Origin: Hyphomicrobiales bacterium
Lineage (GTDB): Bacteria > Pseudomonadota > Alphaproteobacteria > Rhizobiales > Rhizobiaceae
NCBI GenBank assembly: GCA_900473185.1
Contig: UCKU01000020.1
Span: forward strand, 1 to 64,000
Length of the DNA stretch: 64,000 nucleotides
Reading direction: 5' to 3'
Part shown: piece after piece, positions 16,724-25,138 of the stretch
Numbering within the stretch: the first letter of the stretch is position 1
Layout of the letters: each line of letters opens with the position of its first letter
Position numbers and translations under genes: made by a program
Notes under the pieces: model-generated
What the model was told of the DNA's origin: nothing
Seen by the model: the letters and a program-made list of their open reading frames with translations, nothing else
Databases searched by the model: none

Positions 16724-17803
16724 ATGCCGATCCCCGCCCGCTTTTCGAGATGCGCTCTCCTTTGTATGACCGTCTTACTGGCGGTCCGGCCGGAATTTGC
16801 GGCGGCGCAGGCAAATGAGGCGATTGCCGAGCCCTCGGCGACGCCCAGCCAGACATTTCGCACCGATCGACCGCAGCCGCAGGGTATTGTGCCGTCCGAT
16901 GGTGTCGGGGTTTTCGATCGCATGGGTGCGAAGCTGCCCGACCTGCCACCTGAAAAGGAATATAAGGGTGAGATCGACGAGGCGTTCGGCGCGTATCAGC
17001 GTGGCTATTATCTGACCGCCATGGACAAGGCACTGCCCCGGGCGCAACTCGGCGATCCAGCGGCCCAGACCCTGATCGCCGAAATCCTGTCGCAGGGCCT
17101 CGGCGTCAAGCGGGACATGAAGAACGCTGCCTTCTGGTACGGCAAGGCGGCGGAGGGCGGTGATCCCACCGCCATGTTCAAATATGCGTTGCTCCTCATG
17201 GAGGGCAATAACGTCACGCGCGACAAAGCGAAGGCCGACGAATACATGCGCAAGGCGGCCGATGCCGGAAATTCATCCGCAGAATTCAATTGGGCGCAGA
17301 CGCTCGTTGCCGACAATCCCGGCGACAAGGGATTGAAACTTGCCCTGCCTTATTATGAAAAGGCGGGGGAGCAGGGCGTCGCAGACGCGCAATATGCGGT
17401 AGCGCAGATCTATCAGCAGGTGCCGGACCTGCCCGAAGACAAGAAGCAGCTGGCCCGCGAGTGGATGGCGCGCGCGGCGCGGGCGGGCTTCGATACGGCC
17501 CAACTCGACATGGGTATCTGGCTGGTCAACGGCGTCGGCGGGCCGAAGGATTACGTGCGCGGCTTCGAATGGCTGAAGATTGCCGCCAATAGGGGCAATG
17601 TCGCTGCGCAAAACAAGCTCGCGCATCTCTACATCAATGCGATCGGTACGGCGCCAAATCCGATCGAGGCTGCCAAATGGTATGTCCTGTCGCGGCGGGC
17701 AGGGTTGAGCGACCCATCGCTCGAGGATTTCTATCTCGGCATCGAGGACGACCAGCAGAAGGCGGCGATCGAAGCGGCGAACAAGTTTCGCCGCATCAAC
17801 TAA
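16724..17803 (+). CDS. Exported Sel1-like repeat protein
   Basis: The 359-residue protein has a signal peptide (MPIPARFSRCALLCMTVLL to FAAAQ) and a Pro-rich linker. About six or seven Sel1/TPR-like repeats follow, for example AAFWYGKAAEGGDPTAMFKY and GFEWLKIAANRGNVAAQNKL. Such periplasmic scaffolds mediate protein contacts; the rhizobial regulator ExoR is one, but this protein is longer and not clearly ExoR. The start at 16724 is 10 bp after the ThiE-like stop, suggesting co-transcription. Confidence 0.85.
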   Translation: MPIPARFSRCALLCMTVLLAVRPEFAAAQANEAIAEPSATPSQTFRTDRPQPQGIVPSDGVGVFDRMGAKLPDLPPEKEYKGEIDEAFGAYQRGYYLTAMDKALPRAQLGDPAAQTLIAEILSQGLGVKRDMKNAAFWYGKAAEGGDPTAMFKYALLLMEGNNVTRDKAKADEYMRKAADAGNSSAEFNWAQTLVADNPGDKGLKLALPYYEKAGEQGVADAQYAVAQIYQQVPDLPEDKKQLAREWMARAARAGFDTAQLDMGIWLVNGVGGPKDYVRGFEWLKIAANRGNVAAQNKLAHLYINAIGTAPNPIEAAKWYVLSRRAGLSDPSLEDFYLGIEDDQQKAAIEAANKFRRIN

Positions 17804-17815
17804 CCCGCGGTCTTT

Positions 17816-19570
17816 CTAGAAAAGGGCGTCCTCGAACAGATCCTCGTCGCTCTGGGCCTTGGCGGGTTCAGCAGGAGCCGCTGCCGTCGTTTCCTCGGTG
17901 GCGGGAATGATGTCGCGATGGACATTGCGTTCCTGCACCATGGTGTAGAGCTTGAAGATCCTGCGGTCGAGCGGCGCGATTGCTTCGGCAATGTCGGAAA
18001 TATCGGCGATCTGGTCGCCGGCCACAGTTTCCAGAACGTCGGCGCAGCGGGCAAGCACGTCGCCGAGATCGTGCTGGAAATCGAGCTTGCCGATCAGCAG
18101 GTTGATCCTGGTCGCGACCTCGCGGCCATGTTCGGCAAGCACCTTGAGCTCGTCTTCCATCAGGTTGGCAGCGGAGCTGATCGTGCCGACGGCCGAGGTG
18201 AGGCTTTCGGCAAGGCTGCCATTCTTGGTGCCGGCGGCAGGGGCAACACGTCCGGCCGAGGCCTCGAGCGCTGGCAAGCCATTGACGATGGCATCGGCTG
18301 AATCATCGAGCTTGCCGGCAAAGATGCGCAGTTCGGCGGTAACGACGTTGATCGACTTGCCCTCTTCGCCGAGACGGCTGCAGCGCAGGTTGGTGTTCAG
18401 CGCCATATAGTGGATATCGGTCTTGACTGCGCGGATCGCCCCGATGGAGTGCAGAAGCGTCGCGGCGGTGCCGAGCGTCGACTGGCTGACCTGGTCGGCC
18501 TGATGGCTCGCGGCATCGACCTGCTTGACGATCTCGTGAGCGGCAGAGACGCTGGATTCCAGTGCGCGCATGAAATTGCCGTCGCTGTTTTCGCTGCCGC
18601 GGCTCTGGCCGCTCATCTGGTCGCGCAATCGGAGAATTTCCTGCGTATCCTGGCGGAAGCTCGTGATGGTCTGCACGACATTGCGGGAATCCCGCTGGAA
18701 GTCGCCGCACATGTCCGCCATCTGCGCAGCCGTCAGGTGATGGATGACGTTTTGCAGGCGCTTGCGTGCATCGGTACCGAGCTTGGCGCCGTCCTCGCTT
18801 GTGAAGAAATCTTCCAGCAGAGAGAAGGTGCTCTGCACATGTTCGATGCGCTGGCGGGTGATATCGCCGATCTGCAGCGCCGAAAGCGTGGATGCGACCT
18901 TGCTCTGCACGCCGCGGGCAATGGCGCCCACGTCGCGGGCGATCGCGCCGAGATTCTGGCGATGGTCGGTAATTTTCTTTGCATCATCCTTCAGCGCCCT
19001 GGCAACCGCAGGAACGGTATCGGCGTAGTTCTTGGCGAGATTACCGCCGAAGGAGAGGGCGAGTTTGATCTCCTTGTGCAGGCTGTCGAGATGGTTGGCG
19101 AAGCGATTGACTTCGTCCGTCCCCGAATAGATGCGCTCGAGGATTTCCTGGGCGAAACCTGCGAATTCGGCGAGGCCCGCGCCTGTTATCTTCACCGTGA
19201 CTGCAAAGGTGCGCAGGTAGCGCATCGTTTCCTGCATATCCGCGACATGCCGATGCAGTTCCGAGCCGGTCTGGGCAAGTGCCGTCAAGGCCTGCTGACG
19301 GTTTTGCTCCGCGCCTGGAAGCTCGATCAGATTCTGGACGGTCGCATTGAGATCGGCGCTGGTATCACTCGCCTCATTGTTGTCGAGCGCCTTGGTGATC
19401 TGGTCCAGCGACGTCAACAGACGATTGAGAACATCCATCACGGACAGCAGGACGGTGCCACCTTCGAGGAAGCGTTCCTCGACCTGGGAACGAGCCGATT
19501 CCAGAGTCTGACTGATGTTCGATCCTGATGCGTAAAACGCAGTCTGTGCCGATGCCGTCGCGTTTGTCAT
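17816..19570 (-). CDS. Soluble MCP-like coiled-coil protein beside the che cluster
   Basis: The 584-residue, almost entirely helical protein has no membrane segment, no HAMP domain and no sensor domain that I recognise. Near residues 395-430 it has a degenerate MCP tip: YMALNTNLRCSRLGEEGK, then INVVTAELRIFAGKLDDSA. This aligns with the ALNAAVEAARAGEHGKGF tip of the four neighbouring MCPs and keeps the R-x-G-E-x-G-K core. The C-terminus is acidic (SDEDLFEDALF). The start at 19570 has an AAAGG Shine-Dalgarno. It is divergent from the STAS/cheYAW operon and may bind CheA/CheW as a cytoplasmic receptor or adaptor. Confidence 0.8.
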   Translation of the reverse strand: MTNATASAQTAFYASGSNISQTLESARSQVEERFLEGGTVLLSVMDVLNRLLTSLDQITKALDNNEASDTSADLNATVQNLIELPGAEQNRQQALTALAQTGSELHRHVADMQETMRYLRTFAVTVKITGAGLAEFAGFAQEILERIYSGTDEVNRFANHLDSLHKEIKLALSFGGNLAKNYADTVPAVARALKDDAKKITDHRQNLGAIARDVGAIARGVQSKVASTLSALQIGDITRQRIEHVQSTFSLLEDFFTSEDGAKLGTDARKRLQNVIHHLTAAQMADMCGDFQRDSRNVVQTITSFRQDTQEILRLRDQMSGQSRGSENSDGNFMRALESSVSAAHEIVKQVDAASHQADQVSQSTLGTAATLLHSIGAIRAVKTDIHYMALNTNLRCSRLGEEGKSINVVTAELRIFAGKLDDSADAIVNGLPALEASAGRVAPAAGTKNGSLAESLTSAVGTISSAANLMEDELKVLAEHGREVATRINLLIGKLDFQHDLGDVLARCADVLETVAGDQIADISDIAEAIAPLDRRIFKLYTMVQERNVHRDIIPATEETTAAAPAEPAKAQSDEDLFEDALF

Positions 19571-19901
19571 TTTTGTACCTTTACTTATAAACACAGGCAA
19601 TTTGACTCTATTTTTACGGGCAGGATGGAAACGGCAGGTAAACGCCGGAGACTCGTAAACGTTGTGATTAACAACCCATAAAACTATTCGGCAAGATTTT
19701 ATAAGCTTCGCATCATATGCTGTCTATCGCATTGTTTTTTTAGGTTATTTTATAATATGAAAAAGCTTCAGTATAAATTATCTCGGATGAGAATTCAGGG
19801 AGTCGGGACTCGCGCCAATTGCACTTTCCTACAACCGCTGTTTACGCACTGTTAAGCCTGTCATGAGAGTCCTTTTATGGTCGTTAAGTATTTCTCCGAC
19901 C
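19571..19901. promoter_or_regulatory. AT-rich divergent control region of the chemosensory cluster
   Basis: These 331 bp contain no gene and are clearly more AT-rich than the surroundings. They must hold promoters for the MCP-like gene (reverse) and the STAS operon (forward). A TATAAT occurs at 19751-19756. Two sequences differ by one base from the CtrA consensus TTAA-N7-TTAA: TTAA-N7-TAAA at 19668-19682 and TTTA-N7-TTAA at 19841-19855. Promoter positions are not determined. Confidence 0.5.
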
Positions 19902-20243
19902 ATGGAGGCTGCATTGGATACTCAGGCACAATATTGCGAATCTATATCCCTTCCCGAAGTTCTGAGCATTCGTAATGCTTCGGAAGTATATTCGAATATT
20001 ATTGATCGATTTCGCGGCAATAATAACATTACTCTAAGTCTTCCCGAAAACGCGGAAGCGGATCTGAGTTTTCTTCAGCTCATCGAAGCCGCCCGCCGTC
20101 AGGCAAAGGCCGAAGGCAAGACTTTTACCCTTTCGGCTCCGGCCAGCGGTCCGCTTCTCAAAGTCCTTGAGCGCGCCGGGTTTACCGAGGCCTTCGATGA
20201 AGAAGACAAGAAGTTCTGGTTGCATAAAGAGGTGACGTTATGA
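19902..20243 (+). CDS. STAS-domain protein, first gene of the che operon
   Basis: The 113-residue protein has STAS-like alternating strands and helices, with NNITLSLPENAEADLSFLQL and a C-terminal GPLLKVLERAGFTEAF. No clear phosphorylatable D-S pair of the SpoIIAA type is seen. The start at 19902 (MEAALDTQAQ) is preferred over 19863; the first half is unusually AT-rich. It overlaps cheY by ATGA. A small gene also stands upstream of cheY1 in Sinorhizobium che1 (cheS); equivalence is inferred from position only. Confidence 0.75.
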   Translation: MEAALDTQAQYCESISLPEVLSIRNASEVYSNIIDRFRGNNNITLSLPENAEADLSFLQLIEAARRQAKAEGKTFTLSAPASGPLLKVLERAGFTEAFDEEDKKFWLHKEVTL

Positions 20244-20608
20244 GCGCAAACATCCTGACTGTCGACGATTCCGCCAGCATCCGGCTGACCACCAAGGTCA
20301 CGCTGACCAATGCCGGCTACACGGTCACCGAAGCCGTCAATGGTGCTGAGGGTCTGGCAACCGCCAAGAGCGGCAATTTCGACCTGATCGTCACCGACCT
20401 CAATATGCCTGTCATGGACGGGCTGACGATGATCGAAGAACTGCGGAAGCTGCCCGCTCAGGCCGGCGTGCCGATCATCTTCCTGACGACGGAATCCGAT
20501 GCGGACCTCAAAGCCCGCGCCAAGGCCGCCGGTGCCACCGGCTGGCTTACCAAGCCGTTCGATCCGGAAAGTCTCGTTAAGATCGTGAAGAAGGTTCTTG
20601 GCAGATGA
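20240..20608 (+). CDS. cheY: CheY-type response regulator
   Basis: The 122-residue single receiver domain has the acid pair DD at residues 9-10, phospho-acceptor D53 in IVTDLNMPVMDG, Thr in FLTTESD and Lys in TKPFD. It should be phosphorylated by the adjacent CheA. It is joined to both neighbours by 4-base ATGA overlaps. It is the only stand-alone CheY in the window, so its output (flagellar motor, or another target) is not shown here. Confidence 0.96.
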   Translation: MSANILTVDDSASIRLTTKVTLTNAGYTVTEAVNGAEGLATAKSGNFDLIVTDLNMPVMDGLTMIEELRKLPAQAGVPIIFLTTESDADLKARAKAAGATGWLTKPFDPESLVKIVKKVLGR

Positions 20609-22668
20609 GCTCGCTTGATCCAGTCGCAGTATTCCGTACCGAAGCGGCCGAATGCCTCGAGGCGATCGAAGCCGGCCTTCTCGACCTCAACCACGACCTC
20701 GAAAACAAGGACCTCGTCGACGCCGTGTTCCGCGGCCTTCACACGTTGAAGGGCTCGGGGGCGATGTTCGGCTTCGAGGCGCTCGCCGCTTTCACCCATC
20801 ATTGCGAAACGGCCTTCGACCGTGTCCGCAAGGGTGAGGTTCCGGCAACCGCCGAGCTCGTCGCCGCCGTCCTTGCCGCGCAGGATCACATGCGCGCCCT
20901 CGTCGAACAGCCCGATGCCGATCACGGCGATACTGGCCACAAGCTGCTTGCCCAGCTCCAGGCCGCCGTCGGCGGCCAGGCCGAAGTCAAGGAGGCTGTC
21001 GCGCCTGTCGCTGGAACACCTGCCGTCGCCGCTCCTATCAAGAAGAAGACGACCTGGCGCATCCGCTTCAGCCTGCCAGCGAATTCCATGGCCAACGGCA
21101 CCAATCCGCTCGGCCTTCTGGATGAACTGCGCGATCTCGGCGAATGCACAGTCCGCGCAAACACGTCAGGCATTCCGCCGCTCGATAATCTGGTCCCGAC
21201 TGAGCTCTACGTTTCCTGGGACGTCATTCTGACAAGCGAACAGGACCGTTCGGCCATCGACGACGTGTTCATCTTCGTCATGGATGACATGGAGCTCGAC
21301 GTTCAGGAAATCGCCGGCCCGCAAGCCGCACCGGCCGAGACAAAGAAGGATGTCGCTCCTGCTCCGGCCGCTCCGGTTGCCGCAGCACCTGTCGCACCGG
21401 TGCCCGCTGTTGCTCCGGAATTCCGCCCGGTCGAGGCGGTTCCGGTGAAGCGTGAAACGCCAGCGCCGGCTCAGGCGGCAGCCCAGGCAAAGGCGCAGGA
21501 AAACGTCCGCGTTCCGGCAGAGCGTCTCGACGAGCTGATGGACCGCGTCGGCGAACTCGTCATTGCCCAGTCGCGCCTCAGCCAGCTGGCAAGCTCCAGT
21601 TCGGATATCGCCCTACGCTCGGTTTCGGAAGAAATCGAACGTCTCTCCGGTGAGCTGCGCGACACGATGATGGTGCTGCGCATGGTGCCGGTCGGAACGC
21701 TCTTCTCGCGCTTCCGCCGCCTCGTACACGACCTCGCCCGCGAAACCGGCAAGGTCATCGAACTCGTCACCGAGGGCGAAACGACCGAAGTCGACAAAAC
21801 CGTCATCGAGCGTCTTGCCGATCCGCTTGTCCATCTGGTCCGCAACTCGATCGACCATGGCCTCGAGCCGCCAGCCGAACGCCTTGGCGCCGGCAAGACG
21901 GAAGCCGGTACCGTGACGCTGTCCGCCCACCAGTCCGGCGGCGAAGTCATCATCTCCATCAAGGATGACGGCCGCGGCATCAACCGTGAGCGGGTTCGCG
22001 CCAAGGCGGAATCCTCGGGCCTGATTGCGCCCGGCCAGCCGCTTTCCGATCAGGAACTGCTGCAGCTCATTTTCGCGCCCGGCTTCTCCACAGCCGCGCA
22101 GATCACCAACCTCTCTGGTCGTGGCGTCGGCATGGATGTCGTCAAGAAGACGGTCGAGGCGCTGCGTGGTGCGATCGAGATCGTCAGCCTGCCGGGGCAG
22201 GGCTCGGAAGTTTCTCTCCGCATCCCGCTGACGCTCGCCATCATCGATGGCCTGCTGGTACGTGTCGGTTCCGGCCGTTACGTCATCCCGCTCTCGGCGG
22301 TCGAGGAATGCCTCGAACTGTCGCTGGAAGAAGATCTCCGCTCGCGTGGGCGCAGCTTCATCTCGCTGCGCGACAGCCTGGTGCCGTTCCTCAGGCTTCG
22401 CGATCTCTTCCGCACCGGCACCAAGCCGGACGTGCATCAGAAGGTGGTCGTCATCTCGACGGGCACCGAACGTGTCGGCCTCGTGGTCGATCAGATCATC
22501 GGCGACCACCAGACGGTCATCAAGTCGATGTCGAAACTGCACAACGACGTGGCGACCTTCTCTGGCGCCACCATTCTCGGCGACGGCAGCGTCGCCCTCA
22601 TTCTTGACGTCGGGCACCTCGTTGCCGCGGGTCAGCAACAGGAGGCGCAATTGCGCGTGGCAGGATGA
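20605..22668 (+). CDS. cheA: Chemotaxis histidine kinase CheA
   Basis: The 687-residue kinase has the domains in order. The Hpt domain carries phosphorylatable H46 (RGLHTLKGSG). A P2-like region (about 145-235) and an Ala/Pro linker follow, then dimerisation helices from about 300. The ATPase has N box LVHLVRNSIDHGLEP, G1 DDGRGIN and G2 GRGVGMDVVK. A C-terminal CheW-like domain begins near LAIIDGLLVRVG. It phosphorylates CheY and CheB under MCP control. It overlaps cheY and cheW by ATGA. Confidence 0.97.
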   Translation: MSSLDPVAVFRTEAAECLEAIEAGLLDLNHDLENKDLVDAVFRGLHTLKGSGAMFGFEALAAFTHHCETAFDRVRKGEVPATAELVAAVLAAQDHMRALVEQPDADHGDTGHKLLAQLQAAVGGQAEVKEAVAPVAGTPAVAAPIKKKTTWRIRFSLPANSMANGTNPLGLLDELRDLGECTVRANTSGIPPLDNLVPTELYVSWDVILTSEQDRSAIDDVFIFVMDDMELDVQEIAGPQAAPAETKKDVAPAPAAPVAAAPVAPVPAVAPEFRPVEAVPVKRETPAPAQAAAQAKAQENVRVPAERLDELMDRVGELVIAQSRLSQLASSSSDIALRSVSEEIERLSGELRDTMMVLRMVPVGTLFSRFRRLVHDLARETGKVIELVTEGETTEVDKTVIERLADPLVHLVRNSIDHGLEPPAERLGAGKTEAGTVTLSAHQSGGEVIISIKDDGRGINRERVRAKAESSGLIAPGQPLSDQELLQLIFAPGFSTAAQITNLSGRGVGMDVVKKTVEALRGAIEIVSLPGQGSEVSLRIPLTLAIIDGLLVRVGSGRYVIPLSAVEECLELSLEEDLRSRGRSFISLRDSLVPFLRLRDLFRTGTKPDVHQKVVVISTGTERVGLVVDQIIGDHQTVIKSMSKLHNDVATFSGATILGDGSVALILDVGHLVAAGQQQEAQLRVAG

Positions 22669-23171
22669 GCACAGCAACAGCCGAAAAATTCGACAAGCAC
22701 TGGAACTACGCCGAAGAAGTCGAAGTTCTGACCTTCGATCTCAATGGCGAAACTTTCGCTCTGGAAGCGGTCATCGTCCAGGAAATCCTGGACCTGCTTC
22801 CCGAGACCGCGGTGCCGGGCGCTCAGCCTTTCGTCGCCAGCGTCATCAATTTCCGCGGCAAGGTCATTCCGCTTGCCGATCTTCGTCTTGCCTTTGGGAT
22901 GGAAGCGTCGGAAGCGACGATCGACAGCCGCATCATCGTCATCGAGGTTGATCTGCAGGGGGAGCAGACACTCGTAGGAATGCGTACCGACAAGGTGAAC
23001 GAGGTGACGACGCTGACGAAAAGCGCCAGCGAACCGCCGCCAAGCGTGGGTATGCGTTGGCGCGCGGATTACATCAACTGCCTGGTCAAGAGGGGAGGCG
23101 AGTTCATCATCCTTCCGAATTTGCAGGCGATTTTCTCATCGAGGCATGAGACGGCGGGGGCCGTCAACTAG
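22665..23171 (+). CDS. cheW: CheW coupling protein, first copy
   Basis: The 168-residue protein has the CheW fold pattern: VLTFDLNGETFALEAVIVQE, FVASVINFRGKVIPLADLR and RWRADYINCLVKR. It bridges MCP hairpins and CheA. The cheA stop and its start overlap (ATGA), so stoichiometric expression is likely. The first MCP gene follows 30 bp later. Confidence 0.95.
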   Translation: MSTATAEKFDKHWNYAEEVEVLTFDLNGETFALEAVIVQEILDLLPETAVPGAQPFVASVINFRGKVIPLADLRLAFGMEASEATIDSRIIVIEVDLQGEQTLVGMRTDKVNEVTTLTKSASEPPPSVGMRWRADYINCLVKRGGEFIILPNLQAIFSSRHETAGAVN

Positions 23172-23201
23172 CCGGGGGCCAATCATTGAGGGGTTAAGAC
23201 G

Positions 23202-24914
23202 ATGCGATTGACGATCAAGACTAAGCTGGTGAGCGCTTTCACCTTCATCATTATCATGCTGATTGGCACCGCTGCCTACGGCATCTTCAGCCTCGGTTCG
23301 CTGAACGATACGATCAGCAATCTTCTCGCCGGTCCTGCCGCGCGCCTGGATCTGGCGCAACAGATCAATATCGCCCAGCTCGAAGCCATCCGCCAGCAGA
23401 AGAACCTTCTGACCGCGCGCAACGCCGACGACGCTTCCGGTGCAATCGAAAAAGGTAACCAGGCCCGCAAGGACTTCGCCGACGCATTCGCTGCCGTAAC
23501 GAAGCTCGCAACTGAAGAAGGCAAGGCGCGTTGGGAGCGTGTTGCCGAGCTTTCCAAGACATTCAACCAGGCAGACGATCAGATTCGGGATTTCATCAAG
23601 GGCGGCAATACGGATGGCGCCAACAATGTCTCGGTCACGACGGCCCGCCAGGCAGCCAACGATATCGACTCCACGCTCGATGAAATTCTGGCGCTCGAAA
23701 AACAGCGCATGAAGGCTGCAGACGACAGCGCCGAGCAGCAGTACGGCACGACGCGCACGACGATGATCGCGGTTGCCGCCGCAGCGTTGCTGATTGCTGT
23801 CCTCACGGCCTTCTGGATCGCGAATACCATCAGCAAGGGTCTCAGCCGCGCCAACACCGTTGTCCGTGAAGTTGCCGAAGGCGACCTGACGAAGATGGCC
23901 GAAATCACCACGCATGACGAAATCGGCGAACTGCTCGGCAACGTCAATGTGATGATCGAGCGCCTGCGCGGTGTCGTCGCCGATGCCCTGTCTGCCGCCG
24001 ACAACGTCTCGTCCGGTAGCCAGGAACTCTCGGCCAGCTCCGAGCAGGTTTCGCAAGGTGCGACCGAACAGGCGGCTTCGGCTGAAGAGGCCTCCGCTTC
24101 GATGGAAGAGATGGCTTCCAACATCAAGCAGAATGCCGATAACGCCGCCCAGACCGAGAAGATCGCCCGTCAGTCCGCCAAGGACGCAGAAGCTTCCGGC
24201 GATGCCGTCAACCGCGCCGTCGATGCAATGCGCACGATCGCCGAGAAGATCGGCATCGTTCAGGAAATCGCACGCCAGACCGACCTGCTCGCCCTGAACG
24301 CCGCCGTCGAAGCCGCTCGTGCCGGTGAACACGGCAAGGGCTTCGCCGTCGTTGCCTCGGAAGTGCGCAAGCTTGCAGAACGCAGCCAGTCGGCAGCCGC
24401 GGAGATCTCTTCCATGTCGAGCGACACGGTCAAGGCCGCTCGCGATGCCGGCGAAATGCTCGGTCGCCTGGTTCCTGACATCCGCAAGACTGCCGAACTG
24501 GTCTCCGAGATCAGTGCCGCCTGCCGCGAACAGGATATCGGTGCCTCGCAGATCAATGAAGCGATCCAGCAGCTCGACAAGGTGACGCAGCAGAATGCCG
24601 GCGCCTCCGAAGAGATGTCGGCTACTTCAGAAGAGCTTGCTGCTCAGGCCGAGGAACTGCAGGCTTCGATCGCCTTCTTCAAGGTTGATACCGCAGGCAC
24701 GACCCGTGCTGGTGTACGGAAAACCGCTGCAAAGCCGGCTGCCAAGGTGGTCAAGGCTCCGGCCGCTGCCCCACGCAAGCCAACTCCGGCGACGCAAAAC
24801 CACAATCACGGCCACACCGTCGCTTCCCAACAGGCACGTGCCAAGGGCTTTGCTCTGGACATGTCGATGGGCGGCCCGGACGCCGGCGACGACGATTTCC
24901 GCGAAAGCGCTTGA
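23202..24914 (+). CDS. Methyl-accepting chemotaxis protein 1 (single HAMP)
   Basis: The 570-residue receptor has TM1 at about residues 8-30, a periplasmic four-helix-bundle region (about 31-186), TM2 at about 187-209 and a HAMP domain at about 211-265. The signalling hairpin tip contains ALNAAVEAARAGEHGKGF. The C-terminal tail ends KGFALDMSMGGPD and DDDFRESA; there is no NWETF-type CheR/CheB tether. It carries none of the extra 39-residue units seen in its three paralogues. It follows cheW by 30 bp. Confidence 0.95.
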   Translation: MRLTIKTKLVSAFTFIIIMLIGTAAYGIFSLGSLNDTISNLLAGPAARLDLAQQINIAQLEAIRQQKNLLTARNADDASGAIEKGNQARKDFADAFAAVTKLATEEGKARWERVAELSKTFNQADDQIRDFIKGGNTDGANNVSVTTARQAANDIDSTLDEILALEKQRMKAADDSAEQQYGTTRTTMIAVAAAALLIAVLTAFWIANTISKGLSRANTVVREVAEGDLTKMAEITTHDEIGELLGNVNVMIERLRGVVADALSAADNVSSGSQELSASSEQVSQGATEQAASAEEASASMEEMASNIKQNADNAAQTEKIARQSAKDAEASGDAVNRAVDAMRTIAEKIGIVQEIARQTDLLALNAAVEAARAGEHGKGFAVVASEVRKLAERSQSAAAEISSMSSDTVKAARDAGEMLGRLVPDIRKTAELVSEISAACREQDIGASQINEAIQQLDKVTQQNAGASEEMSATSEELAAQAEELQASIAFFKVDTAGTTRAGVRKTAAKPAAKVVKAPAAAPRKPTPATQNHNHGHTVASQQARAKGFALDMSMGGPDAGDDDFRESA

Positions 24915-24920
24915 GCGCTT
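24905..24920 (+). terminator. Hairpin spanning the mcp1 stop codon
   Basis: AAGCGC (24905-24910) and GCGCTT (24915-24920) pair across TTGA, which contains the TGA stop of mcp1. Equivalent hairpins occur at the ends of mcp2 and mcp3. It could protect the 3' end or modulate read-through; true termination is unproven. Confidence 0.45.
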
Positions 24921-24943
24921 CTCAGTCAACCGAAATTCTCCGC

Positions 24944-24959
24944 GGCCGCTTCGGCGGCC
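24944..24959 (+). terminator. Stable hairpin between mcp1 and mcp2
   Basis: GGCCGC (24944-24949) and GCGGCC (24954-24959) flank a TTCG tetraloop. No strong U-tract follows, so it may attenuate rather than stop transcription in the 224-bp spacer. Confidence 0.5.
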
Positions 24960-25138
24960 TCGGACCGAAATATCCCGCAACGTGTGTATGCGTTAGCGTC
25001 GTGATCACTAGATGTCCGACTGCTGGGAAGTGAATCACTCGCTGTCCCCCCTTTTTGGCTCTTCATTGGTTTTACTTACTGGCGATCTGCTCACGGGCCG
25101 CCTTGCGAGACAGTATTTTCCGCTTTCAGGGGATAGAG

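Noticed and set aside
19732..19756. Sigma-70 promoter TTGTTT / TATAAT before the STAS operon
   Set aside because: The spacing is only 13 bp, too short for a normal sigma-70 promoter. TATAAT alone is kept as an observation.
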